Shown piece after piece: positions 37,766 to 48,096 of a stretch of DNA of 64,000 nucleotides. Each line of letters starts with the position of its first letter. Within the stretch, counting starts at the first letter, position 1. Origin of the DNA: Sipunculus nudus. Taxonomy: Eukaryota; Annelida; Sipuncula; Golfingiida; Sipunculidae. Below the pieces are notes generated by a model. The model saw only the letters and a list, made by a program, of their open reading frames with translations, was not told the origin of the DNA and ran no database searches. Location: positions 22,022,882 through 22,086,881 of the forward strand of contig CM049317.1 of the NCBI GenBank assembly GCA_026874595.1. The letters are read 5' to 3'. The translations under genes were made by a program, and so were the position numbers.

Positions 37766-37814
37766 ATATATAAATAATGTATCATAAAAAGTTATTTTTA
37801 TTTCATGGTCAAAA

Positions 37815-37860
37815 GGCTGTTTCGTGAGTACAGCCGACCAGCCGGCTCACTCTTCAGGTA
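37815..37860 (-). ncRNA. Hammerhead-ribozyme-like motif, Penelope-associated
   Basis: On the minus strand CTGAAGA (37857 to 37851) is followed by GTGAG, a GC-rich hairpin loop (GCCG/CGGC), CTCAC and GAAAC. This matches the CUGANGA...GAAA hammerhead core with a five-pair stem II closed by G-C next to the core. It sits directly downstream of the Penelope-like endonuclease remnant on the same strand, where such ribozymes occur in this family. Stem III and the cleavage triplet are not clear, so self-cleavage is untested and may be lost. Confidence 0.5.
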
Positions 37861-37869
37861 CAAACTTAA

Positions 37870-38490
37870 GCGATCAAATATGCGGGTGAAGTTCCTCAAA
37901 ATAGGAAAGATTAATCTGGGGTGATAAGTTCGGTGAGGTTATAGTTTGGGCCCAGGCGGCTATTGTGTTGTGCTGGTTCATAGGGAATTTGTGTGAAAAC
38001 TTTAGGTTACAAAGCAGGTGCTTGGCCTTTTGTTTACATGTGGAGATCAGTTCGTTTCTATTGCTAAATGTGCTTTCTTCTGGTCTGCATAGAATAAAAT
38101 ATTTTTCTGTGTTGCATAGGTAACATTTTTTGTTGTGGTGTTGTAGTCTTTTCGTTTTGTGATAATTTTCCATTTAATATCATATGACACTATTTTCTTT
38201 AAAGGTCATTATTTATTGGCTTTATGTAGTGCTTTTTCTGTATTTCTTGTTCTTAAAAATATTGATGTGTTCTCTCTCAGTCCAATGTATGTTTCAACGT
38301 GGTTATTATCGTGTCTGGAGAAAGTTGCTCGGTAAACTACGCTCTGTGTTAGACATCCCTCTTTGACAGGACAATCATTTTTATTTCTACAGTTGCAATT
38401 TGTGCTGGTAATTTCCGTTTTTTTCTTTCATCTTTCTTTAATGCCCGAGGAGTCTTTGTTTGTGTTAGGCATGACATGTTCTGCCTCTTG
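37870..38490 (-). pseudogene. Penelope-like element GIY-YIG endonuclease remnant
   Basis: The minus strand reads CRNKNDCPVKEGCLTQSVVYRAT followed by ETYIGL, the zinc-binding linker and YIG part of a Penelope-like endonuclease (upper 38170-38400). In another frame KCYLCNTEKYFILCRPEE and NRNELISTCKQKAKHLL give the conserved C-terminal tail (37970-38130). A stop and a frameshift separate them. The upstream word SCLTQTKTP probably derives from the segment before the zinc cluster. No reverse transcriptase part is attached. In intact elements this domain cuts target DNA to prime reverse transcription. Confidence 0.75.
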
Positions 38491-38860
38491 CACATGTTCA
38501 TCACAGCTTCAACACTGGGGAAACAGTTGAAGTTGCCAAGCAGCAAAGCTCCTACCATATATATTTAAAATTTATGACAGTAAAATCAATATAAATATGC
38601 AAATGGACTGGTCACCTTATAAGGAAAAAAAAGACATTTTACATTCTACAGGTTCAGAGCCAGGAGTACATTGATTTCTGAGTACAGCTGCCGTATATGT
38701 CGCGAAGCTATGAGAGTGCAGCCCATTTGGACATTATACAAAATATTTTTCCCACATTAATCTTTTGTTGGTCCATGAATTACAATTTTATGTATCACTT
38801 TAAAAACTATCTGATGTGTTTATTTGAATGAACATGCCACCACAAAAAGTTAAGGGATGG
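38450..38860 (-). repeat. Dispersed repeat R2, minus copy
   Basis: Matches 50490-50900 in the opposite orientation over about 350-400 nt. Shared words include AATAAACACATCAGAT, CTTCGCGACATAT and AGAAATCAATGT. Both copies encode a GALLLGN word followed, after a few residues, by cysteine-containing sequence. Such a conserved coding-like end could be an exon captured by the repeat. The family is not recognised. Confidence 0.7.
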
Positions 38861-38894
38861 TTAACATATTTAGACATTACAGTAATATATATCG

Positions 38895-39005
38895 AAAGTT
38901 AAGATAAACAGTGACGCCCTTTAGATAGATTAACTAGTTTATGAACACACACGAGCTTTCGAAGTACAAAGACTTCTTCGTCAGGTGGTAATTAAGTGGG
39001 AACGT
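38895..39005 (-). mobile_element. Penelope-like element terminal repeat fragment
   Basis: Sister of 8656-8757 in inverse orientation, ending at TATATATCG. It lies upstream of the endonuclease remnant on the same strand, as a 5' pseudo-LTR would. However, its hammerhead-like motif differs in sequence from the one at 37815-37860, so the two may come from different elements. Confidence 0.55.
38955..38984 (-). ncRNA. Hammerhead-ribozyme-like motif
   Basis: Minus strand: CTGACGA (38984 to 38978), one unpaired A, stem GAAGT/ACTTC closing a CTTTGT-like loop, then GAAAGC. The core order and five-pair stem II fit a hammerhead. The extra A next to the core and the unclear stem III weaken the case. Confidence 0.45.
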
Positions 39006-40229
39006 GTACAGAGATTATATATGATGGAACGACAATGTATAGAGTCCATAATTCCAGAAACAGTGTATTTACAAGCTGATTGGATATTTAGTAATATTAT
39101 AACCATGATGCCCTGGGTGGGCGGGGGTACAGTGAGCACACATCGCTTCACTCGGGAATTCCGCGAAACAGAATGAAGGTCGACGTCATCCATATTATGA
39201 CGTCACGTGGAAGGGTCGCCCGGTGCAAAGTGCGGCCCTCCGTGGTAGAGCCCGCCATTTTCAATGGTAGTTCCTAACCAAGTCCCCTGTCGAACGCCAA
39301 AATCGGTCCGATTAAGGTTGTACTTGCCATTTTACTGGCGCCCCGTACTGATGACACTGCAAACTAAGAATATCTGGTTTAATTATAATGTCATGAGGCT
39401 ACATATTTTGCCATTTGTGACTTTTGTTGTCATGAAAACGTCATCACTTCAGAGCATCATTGAGAAAAGTAACTAGAATGAACAATAATTGTTGGAATGC
39501 TCAGTGTCACAGCTTTATTTAATTATTTTTAAATAGTATCAAATTTTTACATGGAAATTTTCAAACAGAATATCATCAGAAGAGGCTTTAGTGCACGAAT
39601 ATACCAACGGCTATCTTGTCAACTGTCAATTTTTACACTTGCAAGTAAATAACAAAAAAGAGTATTAATGTCACCATATGATTGTAAGTGACACTGATGG
39701 TGTAATTATGAAGAGATAATTAGTATATACCCATAGTTCTTAGTGCTAATATTTATATTTCTTTTTGTATGGGCATCTTAAAATCTGATCATATATTGTA
39801 GACGCCAGAAGCCATTTATGTGTGGAGTTGTCTCTGTCTCAAAAACAACAGCGCCACCTCTGGGGGATTTTCTAAACTAATAATGTCCAAAATTTTCATA
39901 TTTTGGCCTAATATTTCAAAATTTAACCCATTGTCATGCACATTTTTGTATTTATATAAGATTGATATTTAATTTTGCATGTTTATTTAGAATATTATGA
40001 AAAATACATTGGTCAGTTTTCTAAAATATGTAACCTTTGTTTCACCCTTAGTTATAATATCATATAAAAATCCACCACAAGTGTCCATTTTCAACCTCAT
40101 ATACTGCAAAAATAAGCACATTGACCCCCAAATTTTATTTCAAGATTTTACAAAATATGCCTTGCAGATATCTTGTGCAAAATATTTAAGAAATTCCATT
40201 GGTAGTTTAAAGTGACATGTTCCCCCTAA
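39006..40229. other. Intergenic stretch
   Basis: No gene or known repeat recognised. A TGACGTCA-containing word occurs near 39200. Confidence 0.4.
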
Positions 40230-40385
40230 ATTGGTCGAGGGTGTGCCGCGAGCCGGATGCCCAACCCTACTCCCTCTATGCGGGAGGAGGATACGATTTC
40301 CCAGTGCTCTGTCCGGTCCAGGAGTTGTCCCTCCCGCCCCGACTATCGGGCATGCTAGAGATGTTCCATGCTAAGCCGCCGTAAT
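40230..40385. other. Short GC-rich island
   Basis: About 155 nt of distinctly higher GC (CGCGAGCCGGATGCCC, GTCCCTCCCGCCCC) in very AT-rich surroundings. It is probably a repeat fragment; no family was identified. Confidence 0.35.
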
Positions 40386-40496
40386 GCAAAGGAAAAAATA
40401 AACATAAACGTAAGTAACTTTATACAGCTAAATTAAGAAAAAATATTATGAAAAAATGTTGTAACAGAGATAAACAAAATGACAAACGTAGTACTG

Positions 40497-40645
40497 ATAA
40501 TAATAACAATAATAATAATTATTATTATTATAAAACTGATGATGAAAATAATAATAATAGAAATAATAATAATAATAATAATAATAGAAATAATTATAAT
40601 AAAATTAATACTAATATGAATAAAAATAATTATAAAAATAATAAT

Positions 40646-40680
<35 letters not shown>

Positions 40681-40682
40681 CC
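40497..40682. repeat. (AAT)n-rich microsatellite
   Basis: Imperfect AAT/ATT trinucleotide array. Its Asn-rich and Ile-rich reading frames are not genes. A shorter AAT run follows near 40900-40930. Confidence 0.95.
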
Positions 40683-41109
40683 ATAAACAACAAAAAACTA
40701 AAATATAACAAAAGTGTACTATAAAGTTTAAACGAATAATTTAAAAAAAGGTAAAGTAATTCAGAGTGTGCAAAAATTGAAAAGGGAGTAATTCTTTTAA
40801 ATTAAATATAAGTTATACATATTAAAAATTCAAAAGATTAGGAGATAATATGTTGCGAAAATAATGCCAATGGTAAAGTAATCAGAAACAGGATCAGAAA
40901 TAATAATAATAGTAATAATAATGATAGTAGGTAGACTAATAAATAGAAATAATACTGGGGAAGTAGGTGCAGGTTATAGGGTAAGGGAGAAAACTTAACA
41001 TGGTAAAGATGGAAACAAATTGATAAAGTGGAAAAGAAAGAAGTGACAGAAACAAAGTAAAAATAAAATGGGAAGACAAAGATAGATAGATCACCAGTGG
41101 CTAGCAAGG

Positions 41110-41598
41110 ATTATTTTTATGTAGAGATTAATGCGTGTAGTGTGCCAGGAAACCTTCGACTTGATTGAGGCCATTTTGTATACAGTTGAATTTATTAATG
41201 AAATTTAATTCCCAAATTTGTCTTAACCTTGTGTCCATGAGATTTCCCTTTAGTATGTGTATCCTCATATGCTCCGCATTGTGTCCAGTTTGTGAGAAGT
41301 GTGTGCCCACTGGAGTGAGTTTTTGATTTGAGGTAATCTTTGACTAGTTTCGCCGATGTATATGGCTTGCCGACATAAGATACATGTGATCAGGTTAACG
41401 GTTCCTTGCTAGTGCATGTAAATTTGCCATATATAGTGCATGATTTCCCCATTATTTTGAACATTATCGCCCTAGACAATAAGTGGGCACATAAGGCAGC
41501 GTGGTCTCTTACATGAAAACGTACCATTTTGAATGTTTTTCGAGGTGATTTTGTATTTTACTAACTGGTTGCGAAGATTTCTTGGTTGTTTATAGGCC
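41110..41598 (-). pseudogene. Penelope-like element, GIY-YIG endonuclease part
   Basis: The minus strand reads AYKQPRNLRNQLVKYKI, GTFSCKRPRCLMCPLI, then VNLITCILC and AIYIGETSQRL, then VGTHFSQTGHN and LRQIWELNFINKFN. These are the connector, zinc cluster, YIG motif and C-terminal part of a Penelope-like protein. At least two stops and one frameshift interrupt it. It ends at 41598 against the RT part of the same kind of element on the opposite strand. Confidence 0.85.
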
Positions 41599-42250
41599 CG
41601 CGATACTACAGACTTTCTAAACAAACTTAACACAATCGATAATATTCCAGAAGATAGTATATTGGTAACTATGGACGTCGAAAGTTTATACACTAATATA
41701 CCTCACACGTATGGCCTCAAGGCATGCATGAAACTCCTCAATAATAATAATAAACATAATAATATAACACCGGAAATCACCACTGATTTGGCTGAATTTA
41801 TCCTCACAAACAATTATTTTGAATTCTATGAAAATATGCATCTCCAAGTAATGGGCACAGCTATGGGTATACGTATGGCACCACAATTTGCTAATTGTTT
41901 AATGATAACCTTAGAGGAAGATTTCTTGGCAAATCAATCCCTTAAACCACTTATTTATCTAAGATACATTGACGACATTTTTCTAATTTGGCACCACGGC
42001 GAAAATAAACTTAGAATTTCACAGTAAGTTTACCAGTCACCACCCTAACATAAATCTAAAACTTGAATATTCTACCAATACTTATAATTTTCTGGACACT
42101 ACTATTAAACTAACCGACGGAAATATCCAGACTTCACTTTACCGTAAACCTACTGATCGCCACAACTATATACATCCTGCAAGCTCTCATCCACCCCATG
42201 TCGGCAAATCTATCATTTATAGTCGAGCCCTAAGATACAACAGGATATGC
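41599..42250 (+). pseudogene. Penelope-like element, reverse transcriptase part (inverted)
   Basis: The plus strand reads RDTTDFLNKL, VTMDVESLYTNIPH (first catalytic Asp), MGTAMGIRMAPQFANC, and YLRYIDDIFLIW (the YxDD active site). After a frameshift near 42010 it continues with NFLDTTIKLTDGNIQTSLYRKPTDR and KSIIYSRALRYNRIC. This is RT fingers, palm and start of thumb. The upstream N-terminal region is missing. The piece abuts the endonuclease part head-on at a GGCC-like junction (41595-41600), in opposite orientation. Confidence 0.88.
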
Positions 42251-42254
42251 TGGT

Positions 42255-42560
42255 CACTCACTAGTTGGCGGCCCTGGAGGGTAGACCTGTATGGCCCCCA
42301 GGTAAGTCACTTAGGGGTAGCTGGGTACGTATGTTTAAGGAAATGCAGATTGTTAAGCAAATGGTGAAGTAGAGTTGTCTACAACACTTAAGATATTTAG
42401 TAAAGTGTGCACGCGATGCATACCCTCCATATCTGTAGTAAAATGTACATCCCCTTGCACCAACTGGCAGAATACTGTTTGGCATAAAGGGAATTGGCCT
42501 TCTAAATTTGGACAGATAATTCGGCTATTCTGGTATTTAAACCTTATATTTTGTGTTGTC
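42255..42560 (-). repeat. Dispersed repeat R1, inverted partial copy
   Basis: Reverse-complement match to 57690-58030. It contains CCTGGAGGGTAGAC, CCCCAGGTAAGTCACTTAG, CTCCATATCTG and GGTATTTAAACC. It follows directly on the Penelope-like RT remnant. Confidence 0.8.
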
Positions 42561-42599
42561 TATTTTGTTCCCTGGCACTTATCATCAACAGGCATTATA

Positions 42600-43035
42600 T
42601 GAAATGTTGTTTTAATCGATCTTTCTCGATCTTACCTCACATGCTTTGGCAATTCACTGCAAAGATTTACAGGCCAATTTTTGATGCCTATAATGCCACT
42701 CTCCTTTGCTTTCTATGGCATAAACATGGAAAAAAATGTACATACCTTCTTATGTCTAGAGATCTGGAACTTCTGGATAGGGTGGTCTTCTTCATCTTTA
42801 CTCATCTAATTTTATTTATCTTACAACTTTGTGTGTGGCAGTTCATTTTAAAATTTTAAGAACAAATATTGCCAAAAATGCAGGTTCGAATCACTGCTTG
42901 TAAATATTTTAGATTTACGAGCTGGCAACCGCTCGCCAATGTAGGATTTTTCCCACAAATAAAAAATCAACACAGAACTCAAGGTTTAAATTCCCAGAAT
43001 CCCTGAAAGATCTGTCCTTAACATTTATATTCAGT
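42600..43035 (+). repeat. Dispersed repeat R1, direct partial copy
   Basis: Matches 56830-57239 (TCACATGCTT..GGCAATTCACTG) and continues across the point where the MITE sits at 57 kb (GAATCACTGC) into CGCCAATGTAGGATTTT and AGGTTTAAATtCCAGAAT. With 42255-42560 it makes an inverted-repeat configuration of the same family. Confidence 0.75.
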
Positions 43036-43063
43036 CTTTTAGTTAAACGTGATAACAAGGGAG

Positions 43064-43468
43064 CTAGATGGGTCGCGACAGGCTACTGAACTTTGCCTTA
43101 TGTTGATTATCCTTTACCTTAACAGGTCTAAAAGACAAAACTAAGTGCTGACCAGACCTGGGCCAGTGGTCCACGTCTGCATCATTGAAGGGCAAGCAGG
43201 TGGCCTGAACATTCCCAGCTGTAGGCCAGCCTTCTTTATTTACAATAGGGCCTATTAATGGGTCAGTCCAATTTCTGATATCTGAGGGGTAGAAGGCCTG
43301 ATATCTTACAGGGCGACGAAGTGCACCACAGACTGGCGCTCGAACACCTGCAGGCACATTCACTACGGGTCGGGCAGTCGAAAAGAAAGGCCTTTGTTTA
43401 AAGTCGAATTGATTTTGAAAGGTGAACTGGTTTTGAAAGCCAAATACGAAATGAATGGTGTAAAACAA
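43064..43468 (-). CDS. Unidentified 134-codon ORF
   Basis: Open minus-strand frame of higher GC than its surroundings, with protein-like composition. Words include RPVVNVPAGVRAPVCGALRR, FYPSDIRNWTDPLIG and WPTAGNVQATCLPFNDAD. No family recognised, no signal peptide or membrane segment. Flanked by repeat R1 on the right strand side and a (TA)n array on the other, so a transposon-derived ORF (for example a gag-like or accessory fragment) is most likely. The first Met (43466-43468) may not be the true start; the convincing part begins near KQRPFFSTARP. Confidence 0.35.
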   Translation of the reverse strand: MFYTIHFVFGFQNQFTFQNQFDFKQRPFFSTARPVVNVPAGVRAPVCGALRRPVRYQAFYPSDIRNWTDPLIGPIVNKEGWPTAGNVQATCLPFNDADVDHWPRSGQHLVLSFRPVKVKDNQHKAKFSSLSRPI

Positions 43469-43706
43469 ATTTAGTTTTTTTTAATATAGGCAGGGCTTAA
43501 AGCGGTATGGAGCTTAGAACCATCCGGAATGTATGTGGACAATGTGGAAGGTGAAAATAAGTGTGGCAGACCGTCCAGCAAGGCGTGCATAAAGGACAAC
43601 GACACAGGCTTCCAGAATTGTATTATAGATTATCTTAAGTTTAAGATCCTAACATTGCATGAAACTTCCTTCAACTTACCCTATATTTATAAGGAAGGGG
43701 TTCATG

Positions 43707-43708
<2 letters not shown>

Positions 43709-43762
<54 letters not shown>

Positions 43763-43788
43763 TATATATAATCCCCAATATATATATG
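43709..43788. repeat. (AT)n microsatellite
   Basis: AT array with two short interruptions, at the left side of repeat R3. Confidence 0.96.
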
Positions 43789-43813
43789 AATAAAAAAATA
43801 AGAATACTGAAAA

Positions 43814-44660
43814 TACTAGAATAAGGGTATTTGACAAGCGAATATGTTTATCCGCCGAAATCAGGAGGACGGGTGAAGTGATTCATGGATTGAGTAGCAA
43901 AGGGAAAAAGAATGAGATGTGTTGCATATTAGCATGGATGTCTGCCACGTTAACATGACTGTAGGTGGCGCCAGCTGTTATTTGAAAGAGAAACTATCCA
44001 AGATGTATACATATGCAAATTTTCAAGTGGATAACTCACACCAATGCCGAGATATAAGTGATTTTATCACAAAGCTGACAAACAGATGGGCACTGAGCAG
44101 AAATGGTTGCAGGTGGAGCCACGAGTTTTGTGTATGATAAAGAGCTATGTGAGTAGTATACAAATGCAAAATTTCAGGAAGAACCCGTCCGGACATAAAA
44201 GCATTGATGTCTGCTGCATGAATATGAATGTAGGTGGCGCAATCTGTCATAAAATCAAGGGAGCTATCTAGGATGTATAGGCATGGAAAGTTGTGGGTGA
44301 ATTTCTACCAACCGCTGCAGAGATATGAGTAATTTATCCCAAGGCAGATGAACAGATGGACACTGTGCACAAATGGTTGCAGATTGTGCAACCATTTTTG
44401 TTTGTTTGTTATAAAGCTATCCACGAGCTACATTCATGATCGGTCAAACGAGTCCGAAAATATGTGGGTTAATGTGTCAAAACAGACGCACTGCAGAGAG
44501 GAAGAGGTCAAAGCAAAATATTTTAGCACCAGTTCACATGTGACTCGATCATGGTGTCAAGTTTCGGAAAAAATCGGTCCTATGGTCTAAGGGTTCTATT
44601 CCGAAAAGGACGCCGCGGCGGCGGTGGGGGAACCCGGTCAAAAACATAGTATCCGCACAA
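43814..44660 (+). repeat. Dispersed repeat R3 with internal palindromes, copy 1
   Basis: About 850 bp matching 62814-63678 end to end. It begins ACTAGAATAnGGG and ends CGGTCAAAAACAtAGTATCC. Inside are four evenly placed sites derived from GGTGGCGCCACC (43964, 44112, 44233, 44382; spacings 148, 121, 149 nt), all partly decayed here. The element is thus a dimer of a two-site unit of about 270 nt. No long conserved ORF. It is flanked by CGG-rich DNA before its end. Confidence 0.85.
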
Positions 44661-44966
44661 CTTTGATTTGGCTGAAACAGTAACCATATTTTATCATTTT
44701 ATACATATCTGGCTATAAGTAATACAGATCTTAACTTTATCAATATCTATTTTTTAAAATGATTGAATTTTTTAAAAATAAAACAATGCATTAAATAAGT
44801 ATATCAGAAACAGATTTCAAACAAAATAATTTACTGAACTTGCCTGTTGAAACTCGGATACATATGCAAAAACGCGAACATGCAACTACAAAAAGAAATG
44901 CGACTTTCCATGTGCAAATGCACACACTTGCATTTCATTTGAGCTTACGTTTTATGTGTAATCAGG

Positions 44967-45009
<43 letters not shown>

Positions 45010-45190
45010 TCTACACACCTTCATATACATATATATATTTAAACGTATTTATTATGACCGTTCCTTAAAATATTCAAATAATTGAGTATGCGCATATAGA
45101 TAAAAAAAGGGAATGTAAATCATAATATATACCTTGCCTATTTTATATTTTTATATGAATTTAAAACATGATTAAAACAAGATTACATGT
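44661..45190. other. Intergenic stretch with (TA)n
   Basis: AT-rich DNA with a (TA)n array at 44970-45003. No gene. The gypsy remnant begins at its right end without a recognisable 5' LTR. Confidence 0.5.
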
Positions 45191-45198
45191 AATGCCTA

Positions 45199-45627
45199 GT
45201 GATCATTAGTGCTGATCAGTGCCTTCTTATAGTGCCATGTACTTATCCTGTAGATGTAGAAGACGAAATGAATAGGGATCGTGTTATTCAAGGAGCTAGT
45301 AATAAACGGCTCCAAGAACGTATGTTGACAGAAAAAGACAGTTCTTTAAAGAACTTGATTTCTGTAGCTTGCCGGTTACAGCAAACTGCAAAAGATTTAG
45401 AAGTGATAAAAGCAAGAAACATAAACACTGACGGCGTACAATGCGTAAAATCAAATTCAAGTGAAGCCAGTGGCTCGTATGTACCTCGTGTACAACAGAG
45501 GTGGGTTCTCAGAATAGACCGTTTCTGTTGTGGTTCACCTAAGCACTAAGCAAGTGACCCTGCACGTCAAGCTCGTCAAGCCTGTTGCTTTAAGTGTAAT
45601 AAGAAAGAGCATTTCGTGTCTCAGTGT
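45199..45627 (+). pseudogene. Gypsy gag C-terminal part with zinc knuckle
   Basis: The frame contains DEMNRDRVIQGASNKRLQER and LKNLISVACRLQQTAKDLE, typical of the gag C-terminal domain. After a stop at 45547 it continues with CFKCNKKEHFVSQC at 45586-45627, a perfect CX2CX4HX4C knuckle that would bind the genomic RNA. The N-terminal matrix/capsid part is absent. Confidence 0.8.
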
Positions 45628-46321
45628 CACCAAGACCATAGAGGTACAGGGCATCACCAGAGAAATAATAATCAGAAGGTAACTATGGTTACCTGACGTC
45701 TGAGCGTGATCAAGGGCCAGGACGGTACTAAGACACAACGGGACTAACGGCTATGAATGGCGAGGGCCAGTGAATAACTATGACAACCCCCGGTCAACGC
45801 TTTACCAAGGAAACCAGGCCTCAGGGGGTTACCATAGGGACAGTGAACCAGCGCAGTGTCAGAACAACAAAGGGCCACGGAGGGTCCAACTAAATAACTA
45901 AGTGGGTCGATACAGACAATGAGGAAGAAACCGCATTCATGTTAAGTACAAATGTGAGTAATTTAAAATGTGCAGTTTTTGTGAACCTTACTTTTGATGA
46001 ACAATTCTTTAAATTGCTGGTAGAGTCCAAGGACTCTCCTTACAGAAAGTGACTTGTTGAAATATACTTTTCAATGAATGAAATTCATGATTGGGCTGTT
46101 TTGAAGCATATGTTTGTTACAAAGGTTTATCTCATGTAATGTACATACATGTTGTTAAAACCGGAATATTACTGGTTGGTATAGACTTGGTTTAAGCATT
46201 GGGTGTCAACTTTGATTGTCAATCACTACCGGTTAATCAGACCAGTATAAATACAGAGATTGATTAACCACTTGAACTCCAGGAGTTCGGTGGGCTGGTT
46301 TCACTGAATTAAGATGTGCTA

Positions 46322-46860
46322 AAGAGTTTGTACACCAGGTAAGGTTCAAAGATGATGTTGTACCAGTACAGGCTAAATTAAGGCGCCTACCATTCTCAAT
46401 TCGTGAGTCTTTTTCTCAGGAATTGAGAAGATTAGAAACAAAGGGAATTATTGAGAGGGTAGAAACAACTACATGGAGATGATGAACTATTATGAGAGCT
46501 GCGTGGGGCTCGACATTTATAAAGTTAGGTTTGGCAGCAGTGTATCATCAGGTAAACTTGCATGAGAGTAGTCGAGACTTGACGGCTTTCATCACACATG
46601 AGGGAGTGTTTCGATTTACCAGGGTCTGTTTAGGGCTTTCGTTGGCACCATCATCCTTCCACCAAATGATGAGTGTCATCCTTAGTGAGATAATAGGAGT
46701 ACAGGGTTACATTGATGATCTGATTGTTTATGGAAAGAAAAAAGAAGAATATCAGTACAACCTAGAAACCGTTCTCAGCAAACTGCGTCGGACAGGTCTA
46801 AAGCTCAATGATAAATGTCAGTTTGATATGAAGTCTATAGAATTTCTGGGTCACTGATTA
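46322..46860 (+). pseudogene. Gypsy reverse transcriptase, inactive
   Basis: KLRRLPFSIRESFSQELRRLE and GIIERVETTTWR give the RT N-terminus. About 45 codons are then missing. The frame resumes at STFIKLGLAAVYHQV, where the first catalytic Asp of the usual 'KLDL' motif is Gly. LGLSLAPSSFHQMM and YIDDLIVYG (YxDD at 46708-46719) follow. A stop lies near FLGH at 46857. Both the deletion and the Asp-to-Gly change would abolish activity. Confidence 0.85.
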
Positions 46861-46936
46861 CACCTGACGGTTACAACTGTTACCCTAACAGGCTAAAGCA
46901 GTCCAAGGAGCACCAGCCCCTCATGATAGAGCGACT

Positions 46937-47450
46937 TTGTTTCTTAGACTGGTAGGATATTATTCAAATGTTCGTCCTGATTATGCCACCATGGTGAAAC
47001 CAATCCATTCATTACTAAGGAGGGAGGAACTGTTTCAGTGGACTGAAGAGACACAGGTCAGTTTTGATAGGATTAAACCATCATTGGGAATTACCTTAGC
47101 TCTGTTTGATCCAGACAATGATAAAGTGGTTACAACAGATGCTAGTGGTTATGGTAATTCAAGGGTACTCAGTCATTTAAAAGATGGGCAGGAATAAATA
47201 GTTGCATGTGCATCCAGAACCTTGTCAGAACTGGAGCGTAAGTACTCTGTTGGGGAACCAGAGGCATTAGCTTTGTGGGCATATGAACACTGGTGTACTT
47301 ATTTGTGTATTCGTATTGACCATAATGCATTGAAAACATTGTTAACCAGTAAAAGAACGGGTAGACAACCGATGAGAATAGCACGGTGGAATGCTAGGCT
47401 GTTACAGTTTCAATTCACCATTATCGTCCAGAAAGGTCTCGCGAACTGAA
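46937..47450 (+). pseudogene. Gypsy RT thumb and RNase H remnant
   Basis: FLRLVGYYSNVRPDYATMVKP, TTDASGYG (RNase H first Asp), and after a stop CASRTLSELERKYSVGEPEA (conserved Glu), DHNALKTLL and ARWNARLLQFQF. The order is normal; at least two stops and a gap interrupt it. Confidence 0.85.
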
Positions 47451-47699
47451 GGTTTGTCTAGATTGCCAATAGATCAGTTATATAGCACACGTGACCATGA
47501 TGATGAGGTTATCCAGTTAGGATCACCAACCTGGTAGCACAGGTTAAAGATGGGCAGGAATACATAGTAGCACAGGGTACAGAAAGTTTTGTGTCACTGC
47601 TAGAATTACAATGGGCTACATCCGAGGACAAGGTGATCAATACCATTATGGAGTACGTACAGAGCGGATGGCCTCATAAAGTTGATGGGTAATACATGG

Positions 47700-48050
47700 T
47701 ATACAACAACATCTGAGAAGAGCTCACTTTAGTTAAAGGAGTGTTGGTGAGAGGTGATCGCACAATGGCACTGGCTAGTTTGACAGGGAATTTAACCAGG
47801 ATTGCTCAGGAAGGGCAACAGGGCATGTCGAGGACTAAACACTTAGAGAGTTTTATTGGTGGCACTAAATGGATAGACATGTAGCGGCCGAGATACAAGC
47901 GTGCACAGTATGCCAAGATAATGATAATTCAGCAAGGACCTACACAGTACACATGACATCAGTGGAACTTTCAAAGGAGCAATGGAAAAACTTGCCAATT
48001 GACATAGTTGGACCTATTGAAGCATTACCATAAGATTGTAGATTTGCCGT

Positions 48051-48052
<2 letters not shown>
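47700..48052 (+). pseudogene. Gypsy integrase, N-terminal part
   Basis: EEGQQGMSRTKHL-like text, then in another frame AAEIQACTVCQDNDNSARTYT, give the HHCC zinc domain. PIDIVGPIEALP carries the first catalytic Asp of the core. The frame then runs straight into the (TA)n array at 48053. The rest of the core is found at 49719. Confidence 0.8.

Positions 48053-48093
<41 letters not shown>
48053..48093. repeat. (TA)n microsatellite, left edge of insert
   Basis: TA array replacing the integrase codons after FAVT. It pairs with the array at 49657-49720 on the other side of the insert. Confidence 0.96.

Positions 48094-48096
<3 letters not shown>

Larger units (their letters stand above)
45190..48052 (+). 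mobile_element. Ty3/gypsy retrotransposon remnant, main part
   Basis: Gag, protease, RT, RNase H and integrase are recognised in the usual Ty3/gypsy order across multiple frames, with stops, frameshifts and an internal deletion. LTRs and the primer site were not found. The element continues at 49719 beyond an insert. The whole copy is dead. Confidence 0.88.

Noticed and set aside
39190-39215. TGACGTCA near 39200 as part of the CRE cluster family
   Set aside because: Isolated single site with no surrounding similarity to 29748-29895.
40433-40711. Asn-rich and Ile-rich open frames
   Set aside because: Translation of an AAT/ATT microsatellite.
41686-41886. Minus-strand frame opposite the Penelope RT
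   Set aside because: Antisense shadow of the RT motifs.
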